Positions 10,828-22,263 of a stretch of DNA of 64,000 bases are shown piece after piece. The position numbers and the translations under genes are program-made. The notes under the pieces were generated by a model. It saw only the letters and a program-made list of their open reading frames with translations. It had not been told where the DNA came from and ran no database searches. Source of the stretch: Hydnum rufescens UP504 (lineage: Eukaryota; Basidiomycota; Agaricomycetes; Cantharellales; Hydnaceae); assembly GCA_014904985.1 (NCBI GenBank), contig MU128974.1, positions 84,885 to 148,884 of the forward strand. The letters run 5' to 3'. Numbering within the stretch: the first letter of the stretch is position 1; each line of letters begins with the position of its first letter.

Positions 10828-12771
10828 ATGGACCCTCCCGACGCGCTATTCTCCCTATTGCATTCCCAAATCTTGTTACTCGTAATCATACATCCGCTGA
10901 ACCCACTCCCCAGAACGAGTCGGGTGTTGGCGGGTCTTTGACCTCTGTCGGCGAGTTCGTTCGGAAACACTGCCCGAGTCTGTTTCAACCGTGGGAGCCA
11001 ACGTGGTGGTTGAACAGGTGAGTCTCATTCGCGTGTCTAGTATGCTATTCTGAGATGGTGTCCCCTCAAGCGGGCATCTCCAGACGTTGTGGTCATCCTT
11101 GGGCGATTTTTCAGATGTCGATCGTGTACAATACGAACGGTGCGCCTCGTCCAATATCTAACACTTGGGTGCCCCACTTGTGGTTCTGATGGCAGATGTG
11201 GTGGCTCATTGTATATACCTATATTTATTTGACCTTGTTACAGAGCGCTGCTACAGCTCCCAGACGGAGGCATGATGTACGTTGTCGCCAAAGAGTCCCT
11301 GAGCTGATTCCTCATTCTGTATCCTTTCTCTGCGTTCCCCTTGTTCGCAGAGCTGTAGATTTTACAGAGCCACCATATGATGGAGATGAGAAAATCAACC
11401 ATCTCACGCCCATCGTTATAGTCCTTCCCGGGTTGACTGGCGGTGCGTGTTGTGTCTTCGTAAACCTCACCTTTGTCCGACCCTCGCTGATTTTCAGTCG
11501 ACTTTTTCGCCGAGGTCAGGCTCGCAAGCTTCTTACGTCCGGTCTCTTCTTACTGTGATGTGTGGTCCTAAATCGAATGGTGGATTAGGTTATCGCGGGG
11601 CAGTCGTCAATTCTCGAGGATGTCAGTCTCGTTGATTCCAATTGAATAGCGTACTTAACGTTCGGTTACTAACGGTTCTTGGAACGGGAATAGGCGGAAC
11701 GTTCCCCTAGTGACGCCTAGAATCTCTGCAGGATCAGCGGATGATTTACGTTCTGCTCTGCTGTACATCCGCTCGCGATATCCCAATGCACCTATTTTTG
11801 CTGTGGGCTTCTCTCTCGGGGCTGTTGTTCTCATGAAGTACTTGGGTGAGGAGGGCAAGAACAGTGTTCTGAAGGGCGGCTGTGTTGTTGCTTGCGTAAG
11901 GGTTTCTTCTCTTTTTTTTGACGCTACTAGCTTAAAAGCCTGCACTGAATGATTCATGCACCTATTGATACTTGTCCTTAGCCCTGGGATTTGCGGAAGA
12001 ATAGTGAACTGTACGTACTACTAAACATCCGGTTCAGTGTCATGATCTAATTCTGCTCTAGTCTTGAAAGTCGCTTCTTCTACCGTCAAGTGTATTCCCG
12101 TGCCCTCGCGAAATCCTATCTTTCCGTGCTCCACCGATCCCTGCCGACCCTTAAGATCCCCCCTTCATCCCCATTCCATGCGCACCTTCCGTTGCTGCAG
12201 ACATTGCAGCGGCCCACATTCACGGAGGTAAGCCCACCCTGTTCCAATTCCCCATCTCGTGTTGAAATTTGTGGGCCCAAAGGTAAATACCCATCTCACG
12301 AGGATTATCGGTGGCGCGCCCCCCGTTTTCCCACTCCCGTCCGTAAACGACTTCTACACATGGGCAAGCTGTGTGAACGAGATACACAGCGTGAGGGTTC
12401 CGCTGCTTTGCTTGAATGCGGACGACGATCCCATTGTTGTTGAGAATGAGCTGCCTTACGAGGAGGTGCGGAAGGCAAACGAGAGGGGAGATGGCGACGG
12501 CGGTTGGGTTGCTATGGTTGTTACGAGAGGCGGCGGCCACTTGGGCTGGTTCACTGGAGAGGCAAAGAGGCGATGGATAAGTACGCCGATCGTAGAGTGG
12601 GTTCGTTCCCTAGCGGAGGAGGTCGTGTGGCCTGAATCAATGGCCGAGGTGGGTCGTGGGACCCCTGCAGCGGGCAGCAGGGGTGACGATCCCCATCCTG
12701 CATATCAAGTGTTGAGCGTCGGTAAGGCCCCCGAAGATACCAGTATCCCGGGTGCCATGGCTGGATTGTGA
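10828..12771 (+). CDS. alpha/beta hydrolase, EMB8/YheT (ABHD1/3) family
   Basis: Members of this family are membrane-associated esterases or acyltransferases acting on medium-chain acyl esters (yeast Eeb1/Eht1, animal ABHD3). The conserved opening EFVRKHCPSLFQPWEPTWWLN is followed after an intron by GHLQTLWSSLGDFSDVDRV. Then come IVIVLPGLTGG (oxyanion region), a second half with SADDLRSALLYIRSRYPNAP, and the nucleophile elbow GFSLGAVVLMKYLGEEG. The Asp lies in LCLNADDDPIVVENELP and the catalytic His in RGGGHLGWFTG, so the triad is complete. The proposed start at 10828 (MDPPDALFSLLH) needs a very short intron of about 32 bp and is uncertain. The C-terminal tail after about 12640 is Gly/Pro-rich and not conserved. 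The hAT element lies just upstream. Confidence 0.85.
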
Positions 12772-12938
12772 CTGCACAATTTGTATTATTTTGCCACTCT
12801 CTATAGACCAGTGCATTGTATCTCATATGCATAGCTCCGTTGTGCCCTTCAGTGCCCCTCAGTTACAACTTTCCCATCTCAGCTGAGACGTAACATTTTT
12901 ATTCCACGAATCTACAGCCTGGTTATCGGAGTAAAGGT

Positions 12939-13758
12939 TCACAACTTGATGACAAGAGTGAGCCACAAGTGAAAAGGGATGAACTCGAAAGCCCACGTAC
13001 CGTCATTGATTGGGAACGCATCCTCAAACAAGGCTGGATCATAATCGCGGTCTAGACAAATAATATTCAGTATGCATGATTGAGGAAATGAGGGATAAAG
13101 TAAAAAGGACCATGGCCACTCATCAGTGCCGTCACATATGCCTTCCGCTCCTCCAAACTCATGTCTACCCATTGGGATCGTCGGAGACGTGTAGAGGAGC
13201 TAGGAGGCTGCATGCCGCCCCCTTCCATTCCCATTTCTTCACTCGATCCATTCTCACTCGTCATTTGCGGGATCAGACTCCATAGATCTAACTTGGATAG
13301 CTTCTTTTGTTAGCAATCAATTGAGCAGATATTGCCTCCCTCTCGTGACCCCTCCGCCGCCACAGGCTCCCAGTAGAGCAGGCTGACAAGATGAATGGTG
13401 CGATGCATGAGATCCAGCACATCATCTGGGAGGGCACTGGAGGAGGGTGCACTTGAATCATCTCGAAGTAACAATGGAATTTGATTTCCGCATTGAGGAT
13501 AACGAGGAAAACATTCAAGTGGTGAAGTAGGTCACTGTCACGTGTGGCAGAATGACGAAAGCGCGGCAATAGAGGGCTCCGAGGATCGCGCGACTCACGG
13601 AGGCGTCGATCACTTGCAGGGACATAGTGCTTGACAGTTGCAGTTGCTGGGTCATGGATGGTGAGAAGGCTACCACCGGGGAGGAAATGTTCAGGGTGTA
13701 GACCAGGCGTTCGAGTACTGTACTCCCGAGCGCGGGCGGAGTTGAAATTTTTGGTCAC
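12939..13758 (-). CDS. hypothetical protein, unrecognised, multi-exon
   Basis: I do not recognise a family. The first readable piece runs EYSTRTPGLHPEHFLPGGSL and TIHDPATATVKHYVPA. A likely intron follows, ending near 13535, and then a frame with PDDVLDLMHRTIHLVSLLYW. A further exon (13264-13067) encodes SQWVDMSLEERKAYVTALMS. The last part ends around 12939 with GTWAFEFIPFHLWLTLVIKL. The pieces are co-linear on one strand with plausible short introns, which is why I report a gene. The true start lies upstream of 13740 or in a short first exon I could not place. Confidence 0.4.
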
Positions 13759-13975
13759 GTCCCCTCATTTCGTCATGGAATCGATGAAGACACCAAGACC
13801 ATGACATCCCAGCATATCGGATTCATTGTACTCACAACATCCATTCTCATCAACGCGATACAACGCTGAGCGGAGCAGATAATTGCGAACGCGACCCGTG
13901 ACACGTACATAGTTTGTGACAGGACCAGTCACAGCTCTGGTCCTTTGGAGTGGCTTGACCGGTCGCAAAGAACTG

Positions 13976-15229
13976 ATGCCCCAACCCCTTCCCAAAAACC
14001 CCACAAATTTCCCAGAAAACCATTTCAGGTATCCCGCCTGGAAACATCTTCTGGCACACGAAAGGGATGTCAATGCGATGAACGCCAGAGTGCTCGGCTA
14101 TCTCCTCATGTATATGCCTTCTACGGTCTCTGGTGGTGCCGCCAAACTTGCGGGAGAAATAGTAGACTGCGAAGATGCGGCGGCCTTGGATGCGTTTGGC
14201 TAGCTTTATAATTGAAATTTTGTGCGTGTCTGTGAGTGGACGGACCTCCGAGGTGCGTTATACTAAAATGTGCTGGTGTCCCCATGTTTTCAGTGATGGG
14301 AAAACGCATGGAACGCACTCCTGCCCATTCCGATCCATCCATTCGAGGCCTTCGTTTGATCGAGATTGGGCAAACAATCTCACTGAGCTTAAGGGAGGCG
14401 CCTGTAGACCATGCGCAGACGCAAAGCGGAAGGTATTCCTCCTTGTTCTTGTCTCTGATTGATCTGAAATGTTTTAAAGGCCCTCGTAAGGGATAATTAT
14501 CGATGTATGCTTACAGGAAAGGTCGACGTAAACAGTTGGAAAAATGGATTAGTAGAAATAGAGGACGGCACGTCAGTGGCCCACACGCAACTAGCACATA
14601 TCTTCCCAGCGACCCTGACTACGGCCCATGAGAAATTACTCAAGGTACTGTTCTACCGTTCCGATGACTGATCACTATATCTGACTCACCCTCCTCTTCC
14701 CTAGAAAGAATGGGTAAGCAACAGTTTGGACTATAATGCAGCGATTTGGGAATATTTCTGCCGCCTTTCAGCAAGACCTCCATGGACCCAAGATCCATGG
14801 CTCTGCCGAATGTCCTTACCTTGGAAATGAGTATTCACGAGGAGTTTGACAAGCTAGGGATATATCTTGATCCCATTGCCGAGGTTGGTGGACCCTTCCT
14901 TCGTGCTACACATTCCTCCCGGTGCTCCACGTTCGATTTTTCCAACAGGTTCCCAACAAGTACCGCGTGGGTGCTTTTCCTGAGCGCCTCCTCAGCCCTC
15001 TTTGGGCTCCCGCGTCGAAGTCGTATTCACATCCTCCGATCCTCTCCTCCCACTCCCGAACCCACGTTACCTCGAGATGCACGCGGCGGCCGCAAAGGTT
15101 GCCCATCTCTCGGGTGCCGCTGAGTATATCGAAAGGACTCTTCGCGACCTGGAAGAGGTCAAAGTCCTCTCGGCAGACGGATCATCTGCGGAGCTGCTGA
15201 AGTCGGCCCTGCAGATATCTGTGCATTAA
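13976..15229 (+). CDS. HNH-nuclease-domain protein (Agaricomycete family)
   Basis: Many mushroom genomes carry families of proteins with a central HNH motif; their role is unknown. The start is the ATG at 13976. The N-terminal domain includes ERDVNAMNARVLGYLLMYMP and CEDAAALDAFG. After introns the HNH region follows: RDNYRC, LTGKVDVNSW, then SVAHTQLAHIFPATLTTAHE (14570-14630), in which the AHI motif supplies the expected metal-site histidine. The C-terminal part (15002-15229) reads PNPRYLEMHAAAAKVAHLSG and SADGSSAELLKSAL, which matches the usual tail of this family. Several introns of 50-60 bp interrupt it. The conserved residues look intact, but nuclease activity is inferred from the domain only. 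Confidence 0.72.
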
Positions 15230-16173
15230 ACGTTGGAGTCTGTTCGTATCGGATTAATTCAATTACAGTTCGCCCCGTGGAGCATAGGATCCGCTCTTCC
15301 CTTCCCACCTGGCTGACCTGCTAGCACCCGTGCCTAGTACCACACCGACTGAGGACAATGACTGGGACTGGGAGGATGTTGGAGCGCATGGAAGAACTCA
15401 GTCCAAGCCGTAGAACTACTGCGAACGCAGATACTCAAGTTTTGCGTCTTGTGTATAGATCAGTGATCATGAACAGTCCATAATAAGAATAAATTATGAT
15501 GCAAGGAGGCTTACCAGGTGCATAACAACTTCATCTTATAAGGATTTGCCTATGCGAGGGGGTAGCAGAAGGCAACCGGGGGTTGGGTCGCTATGCTTGT
15601 TGACGAGATGTGGCGGACATTGACTTTAGCTAGTTCAAACGGGGAGGCGTGTCCGAAAACTAACATTCGTCTTTTAGCCCTTAATGGGAGAGACATATCG
15701 CAACATATTCAAAGATATTGCGATATACCTCTCTCATAAAATGAAGTTTCGGATATCGGGAGATGATGATAAATCACGCTGATTGTGGAGTTCTGAATCT
15801 CGAAGGACTAATGCATTACAATACAAGACAACATCCATTAAAACTAGTTCTTCATATCCGATCGTGATAGCACCACCAGGGCAAACAAAATTTCCGAACG
15901 AGAGCACTAGGCGAAGAAAAATAAGGTGGGGAAAAAATGAAGACAGATCCACCAAACAGTTTTTGGGAGAAGTGAACTCGGGGATGAGGTGGTATTGGAG
16001 GATCACACTGATGAGGATTGCAACGTCAAGTGGGAAAATGTGGACCAGGGACCGTAGCGTCCAACGTCGTAATCGTAATCGGAATCATGATCATGATCAT
16101 GATATGATAGTCGTAGGAATATCGATGACGCAAGTGGCTACGAGGAAGGCGGAGACTGTCGGCACACGATGGA
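15230..16173. other. intergenic, nothing firm
   Basis: Just after the HNH gene, 15270-15410 still has protein-like composition (a frame with DNDWDWEDVGAHG-like acidic residues), which may be an alternative 3' exon. The rest shows no gene. A short CATGATCATGAT microsatellite sits at 16084-16104. Confidence 0.35.
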
Positions 16174-17081
16174 TCAGTAGTATCCTCGTTGATATCCCAT
16201 GTGGGGCATCATAGTTTGGGTCCCGTAGTATGGCTGCATCCCCAGTCCTCCATTCATGCCCCCGTACAGTCCGCCGTAGCTGCCGTAGCCGCCGTAGCCG
16301 CCGTAGCCGCCGTATCCGTACGAGTACGGATGTTGGCTCATGTGTGAATAAGGATGCTGATACGCTGAGCCCACATAATTTCCAAGGCCACCAGCAGGAT
16401 AGTAGGGGGAATACGGCCGATATCCCGCCGAGGGCATGAGACTTCCAGTAGGGACGAGGGCTCCTGCTCCCCCAGAATAGTAGTCGGGGGAGTTAAGATA
16501 CGTGGCGACGGGGAATTGGTTGTGCAACATTGTGGATCCGGATGAGGGAAGGATAGCAGGGGGGAGGCCGGAAAGTGCACGAACTTCCTTCTCTGCGTTT
16601 GTGCGTTCGTAGTTCTTTTGATATTTCGACCTGAACATGTACGAGGTAAGTGCCTTCGACTAGAACGATTAGAGCAGTGAACGAACCACGAACGAGTCAA
16701 AATGTTGCTAAGTACGAAGGATCAAGGGGAGGGTGCAATCTACTGACCAGAAACGCAAAGAGCACGGAGGTCAGTGAGAAGAGGCTGAGGATAAGCCTTG
16801 AGTTCGTAGTCGGATGACGATCCGGCACGGAGGCTATTTTCTTACGGCAAGATATAGTAGAACATGCCCCCCGCGCGGCGCAGGCCTATTTGAGTATAGA
16901 TAACAAGTGCACCAAATGTGCGAATGGCCGCTGGCGTGCGGAATACCCTCGCTTGTCTCAGGGCAAGCGCTAGCACAGAAATACCAAGTCGCGGACTACT
17001 CGAGTCACGGAATAGAGATCCTCTTGGGACGGAACAATGACGAAATCGGCAGTCGTGGCCCCATGCCGAGGAATGTGACAA
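16174..17081 (-). CDS. hypothetical protein with membrane segment and Gly/Tyr-rich tail
   Basis: I do not recognise the family. An upstream exon (17081-16842) ends RAFGALVIYTQIG-like and RRAGGMFYYILP right before a GTAAG donor. A middle piece (about 16822-16750) encodes SRLILSLFSLTSVLFAFL, which would form a transmembrane helix. The last exon (16638-16174) starts MFRSKYQKNYERTNAEKEVR and turns into a low-complexity tail rich in Tyr, Gly, Pro and Ser with several YGGYGG repeats, ending MPHMGYQRGYY. Such tails often sit on the cytoplasmic side of fungal multi-pass membrane proteins. The 5' end is not resolved; more exons probably lie in 17082-17500. Confidence 0.45.
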
Positions 17082-17915
17082 TTAGCGCTCGTATATCGAG
17101 GCTGGTGTTCCTGCCTGCATCACTCTGATGATGTTAAACTGGGCTAGCGCTTGCCCATTCGGCCAATATGTACTTTTCTGTTCTTCGATGATGACAAGTT
17201 TTACCTTGGTTGGCGTTACCGTAAGCTCAAGCCAAAATTGTAAGGAGGGGGATAGAATTGACGCTGTGCTGCTTTCAACTAAACCTGTGTAATCTCACAG
17301 CGGTGCGCCGAAGAATACCAAGCACTGCAGCACAATTGGGGAGAGAACACATGAAGGGAAATAGATATAGCGAGATGGGAAGAAAGAAAAGGGGGACACT
17401 TCTGACCAGGTGTTCGTTCGGCGCTTTGGCAAGTTGAATGGAACCAGCACTATGATCCACGACTCCTATCATGTCGTGCACGTGTCCCTATCGGAAGTGG
17501 GCACCTGCGCGACCCCTCCCCCCATCCTTTTACATGAGATGAACGGTATACCAAGGTGCAAATGCTCATCGGCCTTACATCTGAATGGGAAGGTCAAGGA
17601 GAGGCGATGCTCTTCGTATAGGTATTGAGGTTCCAGATGGTGAACAGGTAGCGGACCGCAGCTCGTAGACTGTAGAGTAATGCAATGGCGTGCTGAGGCC
17701 AAAATTACGTGGCCCAAATTCTTTGCACAGCAAAAATCCAATTCTATTCGTAGGATGTCATGCCATAGTAAGCTTTTTCGGCTACCAATACTTTCAGTTC
17801 AATCTTCGATGATTCCAGGAAATTCACAAGGGGCTCGCCATCGTTCATTGACCCTTATGGTAGTTCATCCTCCACCCCAGTTCCGCCCATGATAACGGAG
17901 GTAGATTCATGGAGA
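17082..17915. other. gap with possible upstream exons of the Gly/Tyr-rich gene
   Basis: Only short frames on both strands. Minus-strand pieces may be 5' exons of the gene to the left; I could not define them. The right end is the 3' flank of MDM12. Confidence 0.3.
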
Positions 17916-19101
17916 TCAAGGGTCTTCACCCATGATCAGAGTATGAAAATTAGGAAATACGAGCTCCTCCTCTAAGGTCTTGCGAATTACGTCTTGAATG
18001 AAGCGTTCCACGCGCGAAACGTTCTTCAAAACATGCTTGTCCACTTGACCAATCTCGGACTCGATGATGATCGATGGGAGGAGACGCACGCCGACTGGTG
18101 AAGGGTTCGCAGGAGGGCGAGGTGCCGAGGTCTTTTTATCGTTTATGTCGCCATTGTCCTCGCCGTTACCCCCAACGTGTTGAGACGAGGAAGGTGATGC
18201 GCGTGACGCGGTCGGGCCGTATGGATCTTGATCGTCCACGATACAGACATGTATTCGACGTCGAGATCCTTCGTACGCGACGACGATTTCGCCTTGAAAA
18301 ACAAGCCCTATGACAGAAAGTCTTACGGGGAGAGCCATCAGTAGTGGAGAAGGATAATTTATTTGCAATGATGTGTTCAGCGTGAGGCGAAGATTGGACT
18401 CGAAGAGGATGCGGAAGTGAAGCTGCACATCGGGGTGAGCTGAAGCTGAGGGCTGTGGGTCGATTCGGGAGTGTGGAGCAGAGAGTGGAAGGGGACGATG
18501 ATAAAGAGACTGAGGACTCGGGTCGAGGAAACATGGGAGCCCCACCTGGATCGAGAGGAGTGCGGAATGTTGGAGTGCGAAACATGCCTGGGTCGAGGAG
18601 GTTGGGCAAGCTCATACCCATAGTGCCCATCCGGAGGCCTTGTGGCTCCACCAGTTGCGCCCGGTAGGGATGAACAGGAGGATAACCGACCATGAAGTCG
18701 GCCGCCGCAGAGGCAGCCCTGTAGCGTATATGGGGAGGAAGATAATTATAAGGTGAGGTTACACTTCCTTCTGCAGCCTCCGCACGCGCCCCTTCTTGTC
18801 TTGAGACCCATTCGAACCCATCTTCATCCAGAGGTGCACGCAAGGGGTTTGAGGAGGAAGAAGAAGACACCTGGTCATCTTCAAGAAAGTCCCTGTATAT
18901 GTCGCGCACGTCGATAAGCTCTACATCAGGAGCAGAGGAGCCAAAGTCAAACGAGGTGATGCTGACAGGCCCAATGAACGATGGGCGTGTTGCCGACGCC
19001 AGATGAGAGTTGAGGAATGCGACGACCCTGTCTGCCATCTCAGAAGATAGCGCAGACCAGTCTAGATCAATAGTTCCCCCAGGGGTGGCAGGTAGAGCCA
19101 T
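17916..19101 (-). CDS. MDM12: MDM12, ERMES complex subunit (SMP domain)
   Basis: Mdm12 is the cytosolic SMP-domain subunit of the ERMES tether that joins ER and mitochondria and moves phospholipids between them. The start is the ATG at 19101 (MALPATPGGTIDLDWSAL). The family N-terminus follows: DRVVAFLNSHL, FIGPVSITSFDFGSSAPDVE and LIDVRDIYRDFLEDD. A Ser/Pro-rich loop (residues about 85-195) is typical of fungal members. After an intron (18510-18453, 58 bp, weak GTCTCT donor, keeps phase 0) the SMP core continues: LHFRILFESNLRLTLNTSLQ, INYPSPLLMALPVRLSVIGL and RRIHVCIVDDQDPYG. The C-terminus has GQVDKHVLKNVSRVERFIQD. The total is about 375 residues, normal for the family. It is divergent from the CHY zinc-finger gene. 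Confidence 0.93.
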
Positions 19102-19156
19102 TGAAGAGTTGTTTACCGTTGTGTATCCCGGTAGCCTCAAGCCCGACATCAACCCT
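19102..19156. promoter_or_regulatory. very short shared region between divergent start codons
   Basis: Only 55 bp separate the MDM12 start (minus, 19101) from the CHY zinc-finger start (plus, 19157). The promoters and 5' leaders must therefore overlap each other or lie inside the neighbour's coding sequence. No TATA box is evident. Confidence 0.5.
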
Positions 19157-19700
19157 ATGTGGCAAGTAATCCCCTGTAAAATCAGCAATGCCGCCTCACC
19201 TTGATCTCTTACTTCAATCGCAGTAAACACATCCTAAACGCACAAGTCGCTATCCGAGCCCCGTGCTGCCAAAAGTGGTTTGATTGTCCACAGTGCCATG
19301 AGGAGGTATCCAGTCATTCTCTTAAACGCACAATGGAGATGGTCTTTCTATGCAAGAAATGCAAAAACCCTTCCGGAAAGACATGACAATATACGAAGAA
19401 AGCGACGAATACTGTCCTCACTGTGACAATCACTATGCAAGTCCCGCTACGATCCTAGTTGTCCTCTGGTACACTAATTTTAATTCCAGGTAATCGAAGC
19501 CAAGGAACCCAAACCGATGCTAAAGATTGAAGGAGAAGACGCACGGGTAGATGCACGGTTCGACTTTACCTTTATTAGTAATAGTGCATTCGACGCGCCG
19601 CTGATGTCAACTGTCCAGCATGCTCAAAGACGAGAGAGTCAAGCAAAACCCAGAACGCTCCATATTTCAGCAGGATTTCTCTGATCGAGCCGGATTTTGA
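19157..19700 (+). CDS. CHY-type zinc-finger protein
   Basis: CHY zinc-finger proteins bind several zinc ions; yeast Hot13, a helper of mitochondrial intermembrane-space import, belongs to the wider family, but the role here is only inferred. Reading ATG TG at 19157-19161 into exon 2 at 19224 gives MCKHILNAQVAIRAPCC, the usual opening. Then come WFDCPQCHEEVSSH, FLCKKCK and ESDEYCPHCDNHY, and after the second intron VIEAKEPKPML. The ends fit KDERVKQNPERSIFQQDFSD. Introns are 19162-19223 and 19437-19489, both GC-AG with GCAAGT donors, and 19558-19618, GT-AG. The frame breaks once, at an A5 run (19363-19367), where one more base would restore the conserved reading; otherwise a stop falls at 19384. 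Either a sequence error or a recent null allele. Confidence 0.82.
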
Positions 19701-20076
19701 TGCTGGCCAATATCTGCGATGTGCTCTTGGCGTACTCACCCCCATAGGATGCATCCTCACATGGAGTTGAATCCTGGCCTTTTCTAGTTCACTATACTTG
19801 TTATAGTTGACTTCGCAATCCATCTGTGCTCCTGCCTATTTCTATTTAAACTAGGACCTCGCCTTATCGTCATTTCAGCCACAGTGTCTCAAGATGCATC
19901 CATAGGCAGAATCACAATCCTGCTGCAGTCCTTAAAAGCCATGCTTTTTCGATTGGGAACTGGCCCGCATGGTCGCTTTCTGAATCCCCCTACACTGTCG
20001 TTCGTTTTTTCACCCTCTCCACAGCCAGCGCCGGTCGCTTCTTTCGTTTCTCTCCCTGAAAACATTTATATTTGCT
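19701..20076. other. upstream region of the GH5 gene
   Basis: No gene seen. The stretch is the 3' flank of the CHY gene and 5' leader or promoter of the glucanase, with pyrimidine-rich tracts around 20000-20050, common ahead of fungal start codons. Confidence 0.35.
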
Positions 20077-22202
20077 ATGTTGACCGCAGGGGATTTCACC
20101 GCTGTTCTGGCCGCTCTCAGCCTTTCAGCCTCATCCAGTAAACCCGAGCCACCTGTCGATCAGATCGCCAATAGCTTCATTCAGATGTCCACAGGGGACC
20201 AAGAATGTTCGGTAACACCATACTCAGCACCGCCGATACCCGACCAAGTGTTTCCCCCTTTCGACCGGAAACAATCCAGCATCTACAGGTATCGCCAGCA
20301 ACAATCTGTAAATCTCGGAAGCTGGTGCGCCCCTCTCTCGTCTTCAATGCTTTGGGCGTCAACTTACTCTAATTTAGGTTTGTCCAGGAAAATTGGATGG
20401 TCCCCTCCCTCTTCACCTGTGCTGCTGCACCGCGGGCAGGAGAGCACGATGTCGCGTCTGGTTGGAATAACACGACGTCCTCACGTCAAGTACTAGAACG
20501 ACATTGGGACACCTTCATCCAAGAGAGCGATTTTGCGTACTTGCAGTCCATCGGAATCAACACTGTGCGGCTCCCTATTGGGTACTGGAGCCTTGGCCCT
20601 CAATTTTGTGTAGGCACGGCATTTGAAGATGTCATGACTGTGTATGAAAACAGCTGGAAGAGGGTTTTAAGGGCCATCAATACAGCGGGCGCGTACGGTA
20701 TTGGCGTCCTTGTCGACCTCCACGGTGCTCCTGGTTCGCAGAATGGTGAGTAACGTCAAAATGGTGAATAAGTTGGATCATCTAAACTTTATCTCAAAGG
20801 ACAATCACACTCTGGGATCAGCGATGGCCAAACTACCCTCTTTGGAAACGAGGATAATATTAATAAGACCATCAGTGCCCTCACTTCATTACCCAGCAGC
20901 TCGTGAATGTGAATAATGTGGTCGGAATACAGCTCCTCAATGAACCTAAAAGCGTTGATTCACTCCCCGATTTCTGTATGTCCCTTTACATTTCGTCTCC
21001 ATGGCTCCGTATTGACTATGGTTCGCAGATACACGAGCTCTTACCGCCGTTCGAAATGTCTCTCCTGAAGCTGCTCGATTTCCTTTCTATATTCACGATG
21101 CCTTCAACCTTGAAAAATACAGCGACTACATCTCGAAACGCACCGATTTTCTCGTCGAAGATCATCATGCCTACTACGTCTACACTCCGAGCGACATGGC
21201 CGAATCGGCACAATCTCACACCAAGGACGTCAACACGACCATCTCTTCCAGCCTCAGAGCCGCGTCACTCGCCAACCGTCGAAACCTCGTGGTAGATGAG
21301 TGGTCCTGTGCCCTTACTGCACGTAGTCTCTCTCAGGAACGGGATCCAATGAGCGCACAACGAGACTTTTGCACTGGCCAAATGAACGTCTATACCGACG
21401 CCGCAGCGGGCTGGGGCTTCTGGAGCTACTACAAGGAAGACTGTGAGACGGATGGCGGCTGGTGTTTCCGCAAGGCAGTCGGCCAGTTCCTTCCCCAGAC
21501 GTTCTTCTCTTATCCTCGCCCTGCATCTGATGGAGGTGCCCCAAACGCTCCCCGGAACCCACTCGCTGCCGGTTTGAATGATCCAACGGCACAATTGCTA
21601 GGGAGTCTGAATGACCCGCCTATCAGCGAGATTGTTTTCATGGCATACAGCACTAGCGCCGAAGGGAACAGCAGCATGTCTACGATGGCTCTCCCTGCAG
21701 CTATCACAACCGGCTTGCCTACTGCGACAGTCATGTTATCTTCGTCAAGCACGACTCCTGCGGTCACCACATCGACTCAACCACATCGTAGGAGGCATGG
21801 GGATCTGGAGGTGCACACCATCGGAAGCATAGACAGAGCGATTCCATTCCGAGAACATACCACGCTCAGCGACGAGACGACATCTTCGACCCCAGTAAAC
21901 ATCCAGACGCTCCATACAATCCACTGGCTCACATGTCTCCAAGTCAGGTAGCTATTGCACGGGGATACCAAGACGGTTTCCAAACTGCGAAGGTTTTTGC
22001 CCAATACGGGATGAGTAAGTTGGGATTCACAGGACAGTATATTTCCGACACGCTCTCAGAACTGGTGGCTGCTGGCACTATCATGCAAAGCGAGCAAATC
22101 ACCTATGAGACGTGGTTCATGAAGGGATTGAGGGACGCGGAGGCAGAAATAACTGCTGCGTCGTCGAATACCCCCGTCGTGTATCCTGGAGCTCACAAGT
22201 AG
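20077..22202 (+). CDS. GH5 glucan 1,3-beta-glucosidase (exo-beta-1,3-glucanase)
   Basis: This enzyme releases glucose from beta-1,3-glucan, usually in cell-wall remodelling. The start is the ATG at 20077. An intron ending near 20376 joins VNLGSW to FVQENWM. The barrel follows with GINTVRLPIGYWSLGPQF, VLVDLHGAPGSQNG and the acid/base Glu in VVGIQLLNEPKS (20920-20950). LVEDHHAYYVYT carries the conserved His pair, and the nucleophile Glu lies in NLVVDEWSCALT (21280-21320). AGWGFWSYYKEDC is the typical substrate-site Trp region. After a probable intron (21730-21791) the tail YNPLAHMSPSQVAIARGYQD and VFAQYGMSKLGFTGQYI matches the Agaricomycete subfamily. No clear N-terminal signal peptide is seen, so secretion is unproven. 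It is convergent with ALG3; the two stop codons lie 61 bp apart. Confidence 0.9.
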
Positions 22203-22263
22203 TATTCATAGCTCAATACACTATTCCTTCTCGTAACATCGTGAAAAAGCAATTTAATTATAT

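Noticed and set aside
16230..16439. Arg/Ser-rich plus-strand frame (RRSRRSRR)
   Set aside because: It is the reverse-strand image of the YGGYGG repeats in the minus-strand gene.
18453..18545. 93-bp intron in MDM12 with a GTGGGG donor
   Set aside because: Splicing there would leave the wrong reading frame. The 58-bp intron 18453-18510 keeps phase and conserved sequence.
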